A stretch of DNA of 64,000 nucleotides from Mesorhizobium sp. B4-1-3 (GTDB lineage: Bacteria > Pseudomonadota > Alphaproteobacteria > Rhizobiales > Rhizobiaceae). Below the pieces are notes generated by a model, which saw nothing but the letters and a program-made list of their open reading frames with translations, searched no databases and was not told the origin of the DNA. The stretch is from NCBI RefSeq assembly GCF_006439355.1, contig NZ_VFTG01000001.1, forward strand, positions 1-64,000, given 5' to 3'. Of the stretch, positions 33,304 through 42,486 are shown one piece after another (the stretch's first letter is position 1; every line of letters begins with the position of its first letter). The translations under genes and the position numbers were made by a program.

Positions 33304-34983
33304 ATGGCCGAAGTGAAGTCCGACATCGAGATCGCCCGCGCCGCCAACAAGAAACCGATTCAGGAGATCGGCGCCAAGATCGGCATCCCCTATCAGCACC
33401 TTTTGCCTTACGGCCACGACAAGGCGAAGGTCTCGGCCGAGTTCATCAAATCGGTGAAGGGCAACAAGGACGGTAAGCTGATCCTCGTCACCGCCATCAA
33501 TCCGACGCCGGCCGGCGAAGGCAAGACCACCACCACGGTCGGCCTCGGCGACGGTTTGAACCGCATCGGCAAGAAGGCGATCATCTGCATCCGTGAAGCC
33601 TCGCTCGGCCCGAACTTCGGCATGAAGGGCGGCGCCGCCGGCGGCGGCCTCGCCCAGGTTGTGCCGATGGACGACATGAACCTCCACTTCACCGGCGACT
33701 TCCACGCCATTACCACCGCCCATAACCTGCTTTCGGCGCTGATCGACAACCACATCTACTGGGGCAATGAACTCGGCATCGACACCCGCCGCGTCGCCTG
33801 GCGCCGCGTCATGGACATGAACGACCGGGCGCTGCGCGAGATCATCTGCTCGCTGGGCGGTGTCGCCAATGGCTTCCCGCGCGAGGCCGGCTTCGACATC
33901 ACCGTGGCTTCCGAAGTGATGGCGATCCTCTGCCTTGCCACCGACCTCAAGGACCTCGAGAAGCGCCTCGGCGACATCATCGTCGCCTATCGCCGCGACA
34001 AGTCGCCGGTCTATGCCCGCGACCTCAAGGCCGACGGCGCCATGGCAGTGCTGTTGAAGGACGCCATCCAGCCCAACCTGGTGCAGACGCTGGAGAACAA
34101 CCCGGCCTTCGTGCATGGCGGCCCGTTCGCCAACATCGCGCATGGCTGCAACTCGGTCGTCGCCACCACGACCGCGCTCAAGCTCGCCGACTATGTCGTT
34201 ACCGAAGCCGGCTTCGGCGCCGACCTCGGCGCGGAAAAGTTCTTCGACATCAAGTGCCGCAAGGCAGGCCTGAAGCCGGCGGCGGCCGTCATCGTCGCCA
34301 CCGTGCGCGCCATGAAGATGAATGGCGGCGTCAAGAAGGAAGACCTCGGCAAGGAAGACATCGAGGCGGTGAAGAAGGGCTGCCTCAACCTCGGCCGCCA
34401 CATCGAGAACGTGAAGCAGTTCGGCGTGCCGGCGGTGGTGGCGATCAACCACTTCACCACCGACACCGAGGCCGAGATCCAGGCGATGAAGGACTTCGTC
34501 AAGGCGCAAGGGGCCGAGGCGATCCTGTGCAAGCACTGGGCGCAAGGCTCGGCCGGCATCGAGGATCTCGCCCGCAAGGTGGTCGAGATCGCCGAATCCG
34601 GCGCATCGCAGTTCTCGCCGCTCTATCCGGACGAGATGCCGCTGTTCGACAAGGTCAACACCATCGTCAAGCGCATCTACCGCGGCGGCGAGGCGATCGC
34701 CGACAAGTCGATCCGCGACCAGCTGCATGCCTGGGAACAGGCCGGCTACGGCAACCTGCCGGTCTGCATGGCCAAGACCCAGTACTCATTTTCGACCGAC
34801 CCGAACCTGCGCGGTGCGCCGACCGGCCACACCGTGCCGGTACGTGAGGTCAGGCTCTCGGCCGGCGCCGGCTTCGTCGTCATCATCTGCGGCGAGATCA
34901 TGACCATGCCGGGCCTGCCCAAGGCGCCGTCCTCGGAAAAGATCTTCCTCAACGAACAGGGTCAGATCGAAGGCCTGTTCTAA
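33304..34983 (+). CDS. fhs: Formate--tetrahydrofolate ligase
   Basis: A 559-residue cytosolic enzyme that makes 10-formyl-tetrahydrofolate from formate, ATP and THF for one-carbon metabolism. The P-loop is [14 protein letters not shown] at 67-80. Conserved stretches include [34 protein letters not shown] and PALHGGPF-type [16 protein letters not shown]. Length is as expected for the family. It is monocistronic, with a terminator at 35010. In methylotrophs and rhizobia this enzyme links formate or glycine catabolism to C1 pools. Confidence 0.97.
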   Translation: MAEVKSDIEIARAANKKPIQEIGAKIGIPYQHLLPYGHDKAKVSAEFIKSVKGNKDGKLILVTAINPTPAGEGKTTTTVGLGDGLNRIGKKAIICIREASLGPNFGMKGGAAGGGLAQVVPMDDMNLHFTGDFHAITTAHNLLSALIDNHIYWGNELGIDTRRVAWRRVMDMNDRALREIICSLGGVANGFPREAGFDITVASEVMAILCLATDLKDLEKRLGDIIVAYRRDKSPVYARDLKADGAMAVLLKDAIQPNLVQTLENNPAFVHGGPFANIAHGCNSVVATTTALKLADYVVTEAGFGADLGAEKFFDIKCRKAGLKPAAAVIVATVRAMKMNGGVKKEDLGKEDIEAVKKGCLNLGRHIENVKQFGVPAVVAINHFTTDTEAEIQAMKDFVKAQGAEAILCKHWAQGSAGIEDLARKVVEIAESGASQFSPLYPDEMPLFDKVNTIVKRIYRGGEAIADKSIRDQLHAWEQAGYGNLPVCMAKTQYSFSTDPNLRGAPTGHTVPVREVRLSAGAGFVVIICGEIMTMPGLPKAPSSEKIFLNEQGQIEGLF

Positions 34984-35009
34984 ACATCTTTAAGGCTGGA
35001 AACGATCAA

Positions 35010-35038
35010 GGGCGTCGCCTCATCGCGGCGTCCTTTTT
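35010..35038 (+). terminator. Factor-independent terminator of fhs
   Basis: A 9-bp stem with two G-U pairs (35010-35018 with 35025-35033) and a six-base loop is followed immediately by TTTTT. It lies 27 bases after the fhs stop. Confidence 0.85.
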
Positions 35039-35051
35039 GCTTCGACGGCTT

Positions 35052-35407
35052 TCACGCCACCGTGGGCGAGCCGAACTTCTTGATGCCTGCGACCGACATC
35101 GAGACGAACTGGTCGAGGATGGCGAAGAAGATGTCCAGGCTGAAGCCGAACAGGAAAGCGAAGGTGAACAGGCTGAAGCCTATGCCGGTGACCTCGCCGC
35201 CGAGCTTGGTGTGCCGGGCGCCATGAACCAGGCGAGGATCATGCCGGCAAGCCCGCCGAGCGCGATCTGGTGGACGAGGCGCGACAGCGGCGGATTGGGC
35301 AGAAGCGGGTTCAGGATCATGCGCATGTGGAACATGATGCCGCCAAGCGCGCCGTAGAGCGCGGGCAGGATCCAAAGCGCATAGGGGCTGAGCGCTCTGC
35401 CTCGAAA
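35052..35407 (-). pseudogene. Decayed inner-membrane protein gene (truncated and frameshifted)
   Basis: Two leftward frames each encode a membrane-protein fragment that join into one sensible protein. The upstream frame (35407 to about 35220) reads YALWILPALYGALGGIMFHM and continues to IALGGLAGMILAWFMAPG. The downstream frame (about 35215 to the TGA at 35052) reads TKLGGEVTGIGFSLFTFAFL and FSLDIFFAILDQFVSMS. The switch near 35205-35225 implies an indel. No start codon precedes the first fragment, because a stop sits at 35408-35410, so the 5' part is also lost. Family unknown. A sequencing error could explain the frameshift but not the missing start. Confidence 0.6.
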
Positions 35408-35422
35408 TCAGCCGCCAAGGCA

Positions 35423-35448
35423 AAGGCGCCGCATTCCGGCGGCGCCTT
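35423..35448. terminator. GC-rich hairpin between decayed membrane gene and repeat
   Basis: A 10-bp perfect stem (AAGGCGCCGC with GCGGCGCCTT) and a six-base loop lies downstream of the leftward cysteine hydrolase gene. The T run is weak, so termination is only probable. Confidence 0.5.
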
Positions 35449-35473
35449 GCCGTGCGAAAGCGGTTCAAGCTGA

Positions 35474-35575
35474 AGCATGTCTCCCGAAAGTGGTAATCGG
35501 TTTCGGGGCAAAGACATGCGCAAATCAAAAGCCTGAAGCGCATGGAGCGAACCTGAAGATCGCGACGCCCTTTAG
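35474..35575. repeat. Dispersed palindromic repeat, family 3, copy b
   Basis: About 102 bases beginning AGCATGTCTCCCGAAAGTGG and including GGTTTCGGGGCAAAGACATG, closely matching 59839-59939 and, inverted, 14452-14620. A CATGTCTCCCGAAA-type arm pairs with TTTCGGGGCAAAGACATG. Its last bases (CCCTTTAG) contain the TAA stop codon of the leftward cysteine hydrolase. Confidence 0.88.
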
Positions 35576-36213
35576 GCGGCGTTCCGCTGCAAGGCCCGCT
35601 GGTTGGACGCGTGGATCGTGTCGCGTTCGGGCAGCTTCCCCGTCTTCAGGCAGTCGATCCATTCGGCGGTCTTCAACACCGCGGCGAAGCGCGACTGCAG
35701 AACCACGCTCACCACCTGGTGTATGTCCTCGGCCGACGCATAGCCGGCGCTGTTGGCATAGGGCACCGAGCCGCTGGCATCCGACAGGAACTCGACCGCA
35801 AAGCCCATATGCACCGCGTGGATGATGGTCGACAGATCGCAATTGTGAGTCATGTAGCCGACGACCGCGATCGTATCGATGGCACTACCGCGCAGCCAGG
35901 TTTCCAGGTCCGTGCCGGTGAAGGCCGAAGGCAGCGTCTTTTCGACATAATGATCGCGGCCGCGCCGGGCGATCTCGGGGTGCAGCTCGCCGCCATGGCT
36001 GCCCTTGGCGAAGATCGGCGAGGTCTCGGGCGCCATCTGCTTGACGACGACGATCTTGATTCCGGCCGCCGCGGCCGCATCCATGGCGCGCGCGGCATTG
36101 GCGACGGTCTCGGTGAAGGGCGGATGCTGGATGGCGAGATTGCCGCTGTCATAGTCGTTCTGGACATCGACGACGACAAGCGCGCGGCGCGGCTGGGTGG
36201 CTGGCTCTGACAT
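35572..36213 (-). CDS. Isochorismatase-family cysteine hydrolase
   Basis: A 213-residue cytosolic enzyme of the cysteine hydrolase superfamily (isochorismatase, nicotinamidase, N-carbamoylsarcosine amidase). Catalytic Asp is in LVVVDVQNDYDSG, the Lys is in HYVEKTLPSAFTGTDLETWL, and the nucleophile Cys is in GYMTHNCDLSTI. The substrate cannot be assigned. ATG 36213 was chosen over an upstream ATG at 36246. It is divergent from a GlxA-type regulator whose own amidase-like domain belongs to a related class, which suggests a regulator/target pair. Its stop codon lies at the edge of a dispersed repeat. Confidence 0.9.
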   Translation of the reverse strand: MSEPATQPRRALVVVDVQNDYDSGNLAIQHPPFTETVANAARAMDAAAAAGIKIVVVKQMAPETSPIFAKGSHGGELHPEIARRGRDHYVEKTLPSAFTGTDLETWLRGSAIDTIAVVGYMTHNCDLSTIIHAVHMGFAVEFLSDASGSVPYANSAGYASAEDIHQVVSVVLQSRFAAVLKTAEWIDCLKTGKLPERDTIHASNQRALQRNAA

Positions 36214-36329
36214 GGCGGTTTTCCTTTCGACCGGGTTGATGCGCAAAGCTAGGCGGATGTTTCGGGTCGAGAAAGTGGCCCGATTGACATCAGTCGAAAG
36301 AATTGGGACATTCGGCTTTCAACGGAACG

Positions 36330-37346
36330 ATGCCCGCCATGAAGAAGCCGATTGTCGCCGCTGTCGCTTTCGACGGCATCAGCCCGTTCCACCTCTCTGT
36401 GCCGTGCCTTGTCTTCGGCGCCGATCGAACCAAGCTTGGACTGCCGCGTTTCGACTTCCGTGTCTGCGCGATGCAGGGCGGACCCGTTCATACCGATGCG
36501 GGGCTGAGCATTGTCGTGCCGCATGGGCTTTCGGCGCTCGACGAAGCCGACATCGTCATCATCCCGAGCTGGAAGGATCTCGAGGCGCCCCTTGCCGCAC
36601 CGTTCGAGGACGCGCTGCAACAGGCGCATCGGCGCGGCGCGCTGATCGTGGGCTTGTGCCTCGGCACCTTCGCCATTGCCGGCGCCGGATTGCTGGCCGG
36701 GCGCAAGGCAACGACACACTGGGCCTATACGGAGCGGCTGCAGGCTCTTCATCCCGACATCGCGATCGACGCCGACGTTCTCTACGTCGACGAGGGCGAC
36801 ATCATCACCTCGGCCGGCGTCGCCGCCGGGCTCGACTGCTGCCTGCATATCGTGCGCGCTCGCTATGGCGCGGAGGCCGCGCTTCGGCTTGCTCGCCACG
36901 TCGTGCTCTCGCCGCACCGACAGGGCGGGCAGGCGCAGTTCATCGAGCGCCCGCTTGCGCCGACGCCGAACGCGGACCGCTTCGCCAAGGCTCTCGATGA
37001 GGTGCGGGCATCGCTCGGCAAAGCCCACAGCCTGGACAGTGTCGCCGAAGCGGCGGGCCTTACCCGCCGCACCTTCACGCGCCGCTTCCAGAAAACCACC
37101 GGCACCAGTTTCGGCGACTGGCTGGCCGACCAGCGCGTCGCGCTGGCGCAAAGGCTGCTGGAGCAAACGGACAAATCGATGGACATCGTGGCCTTCGAAG
37201 CCGGCTTCGGCAGCGCCACCTCGCTGCGCCAGCATTTTGCCGCGCGGCTCAGAACCTCGCCGCGGCAATATCGCCGAGAGTTTTCCCGAAACACCCAGGC
37301 GGCAGCCCGAAACACTCAGGCGCCAGACGGGCTCAGCCTCTTGTAA
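36330..37346 (+). CDS. GlxA-family AraC-type transcriptional regulator
   Basis: A 338-residue regulator. The N-terminal DJ-1/PfpI-like domain (about 5-190) carries the nucleophile-elbow Cys in LIVGLCLGTFAIAGAG. The C-terminal AraC helix-turn-helix pair begins near 225 (LDSVAEAAGLTRRTFTRRFQ; MDIVAFEAGFGSATSLRQHF). Members sense amide or amine metabolites. Divergent transcription from the cysteine hydrolase, 116 bases away, makes that gene its likely target. The 3' end overlaps the convergent acetyltransferase gene by 14 bases. Confidence 0.92.
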   Translation: MPAMKKPIVAAVAFDGISPFHLSVPCLVFGADRTKLGLPRFDFRVCAMQGGPVHTDAGLSIVVPHGLSALDEADIVIIPSWKDLEAPLAAPFEDALQQAHRRGALIVGLCLGTFAIAGAGLLAGRKATTHWAYTERLQALHPDIAIDADVLYVDEGDIITSAGVAAGLDCCLHIVRARYGAEAALRLARHVVLSPHRQGGQAQFIERPLAPTPNADRFAKALDEVRASLGKAHSLDSVAEAAGLTRRTFTRRFQKTTGTSFGDWLADQRVALAQRLLEQTDKSMDIVAFEAGFGSATSLRQHFAARLRTSPRQYRREFSRNTQAAARNTQAPDGLSLL

Positions 37347-37890
37347 CGACCCGTGCCGGGTTGCCGACGACGGTCGCATTGGCCGGCACGTCGCGGGTCA
37401 CCACCGCGCCCGCGCCGACGATGGCGCCCTCGCCTATGCTGACGCCGGCGAGGATTACCGCGCTGCCACCGATCCAGGCGTTGTCGCCGATTGTCACCGG
37501 CTTTGCGATCTCCAGCCCGGCCAGCCGTCCAGCCGCTTCGCGATGATGCTCGGCGCAGTAGATCTGCACATTGGGCCCGAGCATCGTCCCCTTGCCGATG
37601 CGCACCGGCGCGGTGTCGAGGATGGTGCAGCCGGCATTGAAAAAGACGCCCTCGCCGAGGAATAGGTTGAAGCCATAGGCGCAATGGAACGGCGCCTCGA
37701 TGCGCGCCCCCTCGCCCGCACTACCAAGCAGGGCGCGCAAGGCCGGAGCGACGTTGCCGCGCTGCCGGGGCGGCAGGCCGTTGTGCTCGAACACCGCATC
37801 GCGCGCGGTGACGCGCAGCGCCTCCAGCTCTTCGTCGATGCAGCTGTACCATTCGCCCGCCGCCATCTTCATGCGCTCACTTGCCGTCAT
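37333..37890 (-). CDS. Sugar O-acetyltransferase (maltose/galactoside acetyltransferase family)
   Basis: A 185-residue left-handed beta-helix (hexapeptide repeat) acetyltransferase using acetyl-CoA. The N-terminal cap is MKMAAGEWYSCIDEELEALR. Hexapeptide turns run through GPNVQIYCAEHHREA, with the catalytic His in that stretch, and IGDNAWIGGSAVILAGVSIG. It resembles Maa/LacA and NodL-type enzymes; the acceptor is unknown. ATG 37890 is preferred over upstream starts that read through a tandem repeat. It converges on, and slightly overlaps, the GlxA-type regulator. Confidence 0.92.
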   Translation of the reverse strand: MTASERMKMAAGEWYSCIDEELEALRVTARDAVFEHNGLPPRQRGNVAPALRALLGSAGEGARIEAPFHCAYGFNLFLGEGVFFNAGCTILDTAPVRIGKGTMLGPNVQIYCAEHHREAAGRLAGLEIAKPVTIGDNAWIGGSAVILAGVSIGEGAIVGAGAVVTRDVPANATVVGNPARVVTRG

Positions 37891-37919
37891 GGCGACACCT
37901 CCGGATTTCGTCTGCTGCC

Positions 37920-37975
37920 AAAGCATAGTCGCTAAAGCATAGTCGCCAAGGCATAGTCGCCAAGGCATAGTCGAT
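37920..37975. repeat. Four tandem copies of a 14-bp unit
   Basis: Units AAAGCATAGTCGCT, AAAGCATAGTCGCC, AAGGCATAGTCGCC and AAGGCATAGTCGAT run head to tail just upstream of the leftward acetyltransferase gene. The array lies where its promoter or 5' untranslated region must be. Length variation between strains would be expected. Confidence 0.92.
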
Positions 37976-38065
37976 TGTCCGACAAAAGCCTCGTGGCCAA
38001 ACGATCGGCTTATGCTAGCTTGCCATCACGGAACCGAGCGAGGTTCCGTGACGAGGGGGTCGATC

Positions 38066-38527
38066 ATGCTTTACCTTCTTGCATTGATGATTGGCGTCGT
38101 CACCGGCCTTCGTGTCGGAACGGCGCTTGCCGTCACAGCCTGGGGTGCTTGGCTCGGCTGGCTGCCTGTCGCAAACACCTGGGCGAGCTTCATGGGCCAC
38201 TGGATCGCCGTCGGCATCTTCACCGTCCTGGGAATAGTCGAGCTCATCGCCGATCAACTGCCGTCGACGCCGAGCCGCAAGGTGCCGCCGCAGTTCGGCA
38301 CGCGTGTCGTCGTCGGCGCCTTCTGCGGCGCGGTCATCGGCGCGACCGCCGGCGCCACCATAGGCGGCCTGATCGCCGGCGCGGTCGGCGCGGTGATCGG
38401 CACGCTGGGCGGCGCGGAAGCGCGTGCGCGACTGACAGCGGCTTTCGGCAAGGATCCGCCCGCCGCCTTCATCGAGGACGCGGTGGCCATCGTCGGCGGA
38501 CTGCTGATCGTGGCGGCGGTCGCATGA
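38066..38527 (+). CDS. DUF4126 family membrane protein
   Basis: A 153-residue hydrophobic protein with about four membrane segments, including a Gly/Ala-rich pair (GAFCGAVIGATAGATIGGLI) near the middle. It matches the small DUF4126 membrane family. ATG 38066 follows a GAGGGGG ribosome site. Its TGA overlaps the ATG of the disulfide reductase by four bases, so the two are co-translated. Function is unknown; in this context it may help a membrane-linked redox process. Confidence 0.85.
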   Translation: MLYLLALMIGVVTGLRVGTALAVTAWGAWLGWLPVANTWASFMGHWIAVGIFTVLGIVELIADQLPSTPSRKVPPQFGTRVVVGAFCGAVIGATAGATIGGLIAGAVGAVIGTLGGAEARARLTAAFGKDPPAAFIEDAVAIVGGLLIVAAVA

Positions 38528-39900
38528 GCGCAAAGAGCTTCGACGCCATCGTCATTGGCGCCGGCCAGGCCGGGCCGCCATTGGCTGGCCGGCTCGAGGC
38601 CGCCGGCATGAAGGTCGCGCTGATCGAACGCAAGTTCATCGGAGGCACCTGCGTCAACACCGGCTGCATGCCGACCAAGGCGATGGTAGCGAGCGCCTAT
38701 GCCGCGCATCTCGCCCGTCGCGCCGCCGACTACGGCGTCGCGCTCTCGGGTCCCGTCGGCGTGGACTACAAACGCATCAAGGCGCGCAAGGACAAGGTCA
38801 CCAACGACGCTCGTGGCAATCTGGAAAAGTGGATTGGAGGCATGAAGGGCTGCACGCTCTATCGCGGCCATGCGCGTTTCGTCACCGCCGATACCGTGCG
38901 TGTCGGCGACGAGCTGCTCACCGCGCCGAAGATATTCCTCAACACCGGCGGCCGCGCCTCGGTGCCCAACCTGCCCGGCGTCAACGACGTGCCCTACCTC
39001 ACCAACGCCTCGATGATGGATCTCGATGGGCTGCCCAGCCATCTGATCGTCGTCGGCGGCAGCTATATCTCGCTCGAATTCGCGCAGATGTTCCGCCGCT
39101 TCGGCTCCGAGGTCACGGTGATCGAAAAGGCGCCGCGGCTGACCGGCCGCGAGGACGAGGACACCTCCGCCGCCATCCTCTCCATCCTCGAGAACGAAGG
39201 CATCGCCGTTCATGTCGGCGCCGGCGACATCAGCTTCGCAAAACAAGGCAAGGAGATCGCCGTCACCTTCGCCGCCGGCAAGCCGGCGGCGGTCGGCTCG
39301 CATGTGCTGCTGGCTCTGGGTCGCACGCCCAACACCGACGATCTAGGCCTCGACAAGGCCGGCGTCGCGGTCGACCAGCGTGGCTACATCGTCGTCGACG
39401 ACCAGTTGCGAACGAATGTACCCGGCATCTGGGCGATGGGCGACTGCAACGGCAAGGGCGCCTTCACCCACACTTCCTACAACGACTTCGAGATCGTCGC
39501 CGCCAACCTGCTCGACAACGATCCGCGCAAGGTCAGCGACCGTATTGAGGCCTACGCGCTCTACATCGACCCGCCGCTTGGACGCTGCGGCATGACGGAA
39601 GCCGCGGTGAAGAAATCCGGCCGCCGCGCGCTGGTCGGCCAGCGGCCGATGACGCGTGTCGGCCGCGCCGTCGAGAAGGGCGAGACGCAAGGCTTCATGA
39701 AGATCCTGGCCGATGCCGACACCGGCGAGATCCTCGGCTGCTCGGTGCTCGGTCCGGGCGGTGACGAGGCGATCCACTGCGTGCTCGACCTCATGTATGC
39801 CAAGGCGCCGATCTCGACGCTGGCGCGCGCCATGCACATCCATCCGACTGTCTCGGAGCTGCTGCCCACCATCGCCCAGGAGCTCAAGCCTCTGGGCTGA
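38524..39900 (+). CDS. FAD-dependent pyridine nucleotide-disulfide oxidoreductase (MerA/RclA-like)
   Basis: A 458-residue class I flavoprotein disulfide reductase. FAD-binding GAGQAGPPLAG is at 12-22, and the redox-active pair is CVNTGC (Cys43, Cys48). The NAD(P)H site begins VVGGSYISLEFAQMFRRFG, and the C-terminal catalytic dyad is in HIHPTVSELLPT. It lacks the N-terminal metal-binding domain and C-terminal Cys pair of true mercuric reductases, so it is better compared with RclA-like enzymes. The frame is open for 180 codons upstream, but those overlap the DUF4126 gene. ATG 38524 overlaps its stop and is the real start. Substrate unknown. Confidence 0.9.
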   Translation: MSAKSFDAIVIGAGQAGPPLAGRLEAAGMKVALIERKFIGGTCVNTGCMPTKAMVASAYAAHLARRAADYGVALSGPVGVDYKRIKARKDKVTNDARGNLEKWIGGMKGCTLYRGHARFVTADTVRVGDELLTAPKIFLNTGGRASVPNLPGVNDVPYLTNASMMDLDGLPSHLIVVGGSYISLEFAQMFRRFGSEVTVIEKAPRLTGREDEDTSAAILSILENEGIAVHVGAGDISFAKQGKEIAVTFAAGKPAAVGSHVLLALGRTPNTDDLGLDKAGVAVDQRGYIVVDDQLRTNVPGIWAMGDCNGKGAFTHTSYNDFEIVAANLLDNDPRKVSDRIEAYALYIDPPLGRCGMTEAAVKKSGRRALVGQRPMTRVGRAVEKGETQGFMKILADADTGEILGCSVLGPGGDEAIHCVLDLMYAKAPISTLARAMHIHPTVSELLPTIAQELKPLG

Positions 39901-40014
39901 GATCCGCGGTAGCGTTCTCCCGTTTCTGCATTGCAGCGTTGCAACAATGGCGCTTGCGCGTCGGCATGTCTGCAGGACAGTTTCGATTTTGAACCGATTC
40001 AGTCCGGATATCCC

Positions 40015-41187
40015 ATGCCGCTGCCGATCCTAGCGCTCGCCATTGCATCCTTCTGCATCGGCACCACGGAATTCGTCATTATGGGCCTGCTGCCGGAGGT
40101 GGCGGCGGATCTCGGCGTCTCGATCCCCTCCGCCGGCCTCCTGGTCACGGGCTACGCGCTGGGCGTCGTCTTCGGCGCGCCGATCGTCGCCATGGCGACC
40201 GCGCGCTTGCCGCGCAAGCCGGTGCTTGTCGGCCTCGCCGCCCTCTTCGTCATCGGCAACCTCTTCTGCGCCATCGCCCCGAACTACTGGCTGTTGATGG
40301 CGGCCCGCGTCTTCACCGCTTTCGGCCACGGCGCCTTCTTCGGCATCGGCTCCGTGGTCGCCGCGAGCCTCGTGCCGCGCAACAAGCGGGCGAGCGCCAT
40401 TGCGCTGATGTTCGCCGGCCTGACGCTCTCCAACATCCTCGGCGTCCCCGCCGGTACGGCGCTGGGCGAAGCTTTCGGCTGGCGCGCCACTTTCCTCGCG
40501 GTCGTCGGCATCGGCCTCGTCTCGGTCGCCGCCATCGCCTGGCTGGTGCCGTCGGATGTCGCGGAACCCAGCGGCGGCGGCCTGGTCGGCGAATTGCGCG
40601 TGCTCTCCAAGCTGCAGGTCTGGCTGGCGATGCTGATCGCCTCGCTCGCCTCCGCCAGCCTGTTCGCCGTCTTCACCTACATCAAGCCTTACCTCACTGG
40701 CGTCTCCGGCCTGTCGACGGCGACCGTCACCTGGGTGCTGCTTCTCTTCGGCGCCGGCATGACCATCGGCAACATCATCGGCGGCAGGCTGGCGGACTGG
40801 AAGCTGATGCCGACGGTGATCGCCACGCTGCTCGCCATGGCCCTGCTGTTCGTCGTCTTCACCGGGCTCGGCACTATCGCAAGCGTGGCCGTGGCCATCG
40901 TCTTCCTGTGGGGCATGCTGATCTTCATCGTCGTGCCGCCTTTGCAGATCCGCGTCGTCGAGGCGGCCGCCGAAGGACCGAACCTGGCCGCCACGCTCAA
41001 CCAGGGCGCCTTCAATGTCGGCAATGCCGGCGGCGCCTGGATCGGCGGCCTCGCTATCTCGTGGGGCGTGTCCTACGCCAACCTGCCGCTGGTCGGCGCG
41101 GCGCTCGCGCTTCTCGCCGTCGCTGTGGCCGTGCTGTCGCAGGCACTCGACCGCTCCACGACCCTGCAGCCGCAGCCGGCGGAATAG
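40015..41187 (+). CDS. MFS transporter, AraJ/YdhP-like (DHA1)
   Basis: A 390-residue inner-membrane efflux-type transporter with twelve predicted spans. The start is typical (MPLPILALAIASFCIGTTEF), with the loop 2-3 motif in ATARLPRKPVLVG. Members export sugars, arabinose derivatives or drugs; the substrate is unknown here. ATG 40015 was chosen because an upstream extension of 28 residues is hydrophilic and out of family. It stands alone after the disulfide reductase gene. Confidence 0.92.
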   Translation: MPLPILALAIASFCIGTTEFVIMGLLPEVAADLGVSIPSAGLLVTGYALGVVFGAPIVAMATARLPRKPVLVGLAALFVIGNLFCAIAPNYWLLMAARVFTAFGHGAFFGIGSVVAASLVPRNKRASAIALMFAGLTLSNILGVPAGTALGEAFGWRATFLAVVGIGLVSVAAIAWLVPSDVAEPSGGGLVGELRVLSKLQVWLAMLIASLASASLFAVFTYIKPYLTGVSGLSTATVTWVLLLFGAGMTIGNIIGGRLADWKLMPTVIATLLAMALLFVVFTGLGTIASVAVAIVFLWGMLIFIVVPPLQIRVVEAAAEGPNLAATLNQGAFNVGNAGGAWIGGLAISWGVSYANLPLVGAALALLAVAVAVLSQALDRSTTLQPQPAE

Positions 41188-41279
41188 CGGCGTCTGCCCC
41201 GACAGCCGGGAGCGGCTGGACCACTCGACAGCCCGATTGCAAAAATGCATGGGTGAACCTCTTCACGCGGAGGTATCCC

Positions 41280-42335
41280 ATGCAGAAGACGATCGAGCGC
41301 ATCGCCGGCGACAGCGAAGGCGTCGCCTACGAATTCCCGGTCTTCCGCTTCGAGGGCAAGGACAAGGCGGCCCCATCCGCCTATCTGCAGGCCGCTCTCC
41401 ATGCCGGCGAGCTGCCGGGCGTCGTCGCCATCGACGCGCTGATGCCGATGCTTGCTAAGGCGGAGGCCGAGGGCCGCATCAAGGGTCCGATCACCATCGT
41501 GCCCTGGGCCAACCCGATCGGCCGCGCGCAATATCATTTCGGTGAGCACCAGGGCCGCTTCAATCTCGGCACCCGCACCAACTTCAACCGCTCCTTCCCG
41601 CTGCTTGCCACACCCGACGCCAGGCTTCTGCCGGATGTCAGCCTGGGCGGCGCCGATCGCCGGTTGAAGAACCAGCTCGTCCAGCTGTCGCTCGGGCAGG
41701 ACATCGTCCTCGACCTTCACTGCGACGACGAAGGCCTTGCCTATCTCTACATCCACACCAGCCTGTGGCCGCATATGGCCGACTGCGCGGCCGCCATGGG
41801 CGCCGAGGCCGTCCTGCTGTGGAGCGAGGACAACAGCGGCACCTTCGAAGGCGCCTCGATCATGCCCTACCAGAACGCGCCCGCAAGCGTCGCGCGCTTC
41901 GACCGCCGCGCTGTCACCACGGTGGAATATCGCGGCATACTCGATGTCGACGCCGACCTGGCGGCGTCCGATGCCGAGGGACTTTACCGTCTGCTGGTGA
42001 CGCGTGGCGTTATCCAGGACTCGTCCGTACCGAAATTCGAGAGATTTTCCGGCCCTGTCGTGCCGCTGGAAAACATCGACATGATGCCCTCGCCCCGGGC
42101 CGGCGCGATCCTCTACGACGTCAAGCCCGGCGACCGCGTCGAGAAAGGTAACAGGTTGGCGACGATCGTCCATGCGCCCGGCGAGGCCGGCGGCCGCACG
42201 GAAGTGTTTGCCCCGCAATCGGGCTTCATCCTCACCCGCCGCTCACGTCGCATCATCCGCGCCGGCGAGGATATTCTGAAGCTCGCCGGCGACGCCAGGA
42301 GCAGCGACGCGCGCTCCGGGACGCTGGAAGACTGA
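41280..42335 (+). CDS. Succinylglutamate desuccinylase / aspartoacylase family (M14-like) deacylase
   Basis: A 351-residue zinc-dependent deacylase. The metal ligands are likely in AALHAGELPGVVA (His41, Glu44) and the second His in IVLDLHCDDEG. The RTNFNRSFP stretch supplies substrate-binding residues. The C-terminal beta domain contains YDVKPGDRVEKGNRLATI. ATG 41280 follows a GCGGAGGT ribosome site. In rhizobia such enzymes often accompany ectoine or amino-acid uptake genes, but none are next to it here, so the substrate stays open. Confidence 0.88.
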   Translation: MQKTIERIAGDSEGVAYEFPVFRFEGKDKAAPSAYLQAALHAGELPGVVAIDALMPMLAKAEAEGRIKGPITIVPWANPIGRAQYHFGEHQGRFNLGTRTNFNRSFPLLATPDARLLPDVSLGGADRRLKNQLVQLSLGQDIVLDLHCDDEGLAYLYIHTSLWPHMADCAAAMGAEAVLLWSEDNSGTFEGASIMPYQNAPASVARFDRRAVTTVEYRGILDVDADLAASDAEGLYRLLVTRGVIQDSSVPKFERFSGPVVPLENIDMMPSPRAGAILYDVKPGDRVEKGNRLATIVHAPGEAGGRTEVFAPQSGFILTRRSRRIIRAGEDILKLAGDARSSDARSGTLED

Positions 42336-42403
42336 GGCTGAGCGTTCGGCATCGGCGTGAAATCCAGTTGCATGGACCTCCATTCGCCGCTATGGGAGTC
42401 CCC

Positions 42404-42448
42404 ATGAACATGCGTTCGAACAAGACCATTTGGTGGTGGGCTCGCTGA
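42404..42448 (+). CDS. trpL: Trp leader peptide (trpL) of the trpE(G) attenuator
   Basis: A 14-codon frame, MNMRSNKTIWWWAR, starts at ATG 42404 behind a GGGAG ribosome site. Three consecutive TGG codons at 42431-42439 let the ribosome sense charged tRNA-Trp. The rhizobial leader I know from Sinorhizobium meliloti has the same length and the same IWWWAR ending. A terminator hairpin follows at 42487. When Trp is scarce the ribosome stalls and trpE(G) is transcribed. In S. meliloti both the peptide and the terminated leader RNA also act in trans; whether that holds here is inference. Confidence 0.93.
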   Translation: MNMRSNKTIWWWAR

Positions 42449-42486
42449 CAGCGGCCTGTTCGTGCGTGTGCGCGTGAAAAAGAGGG

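Noticed and set aside
37975..38523. A 183-codon in-frame extension at the start of the disulfide reductase
   Set aside because: It overlaps the DUF4126 membrane gene and does not resemble the metal-binding domain of mercuric reductases. The FAD motif begins right after ATG 38524.
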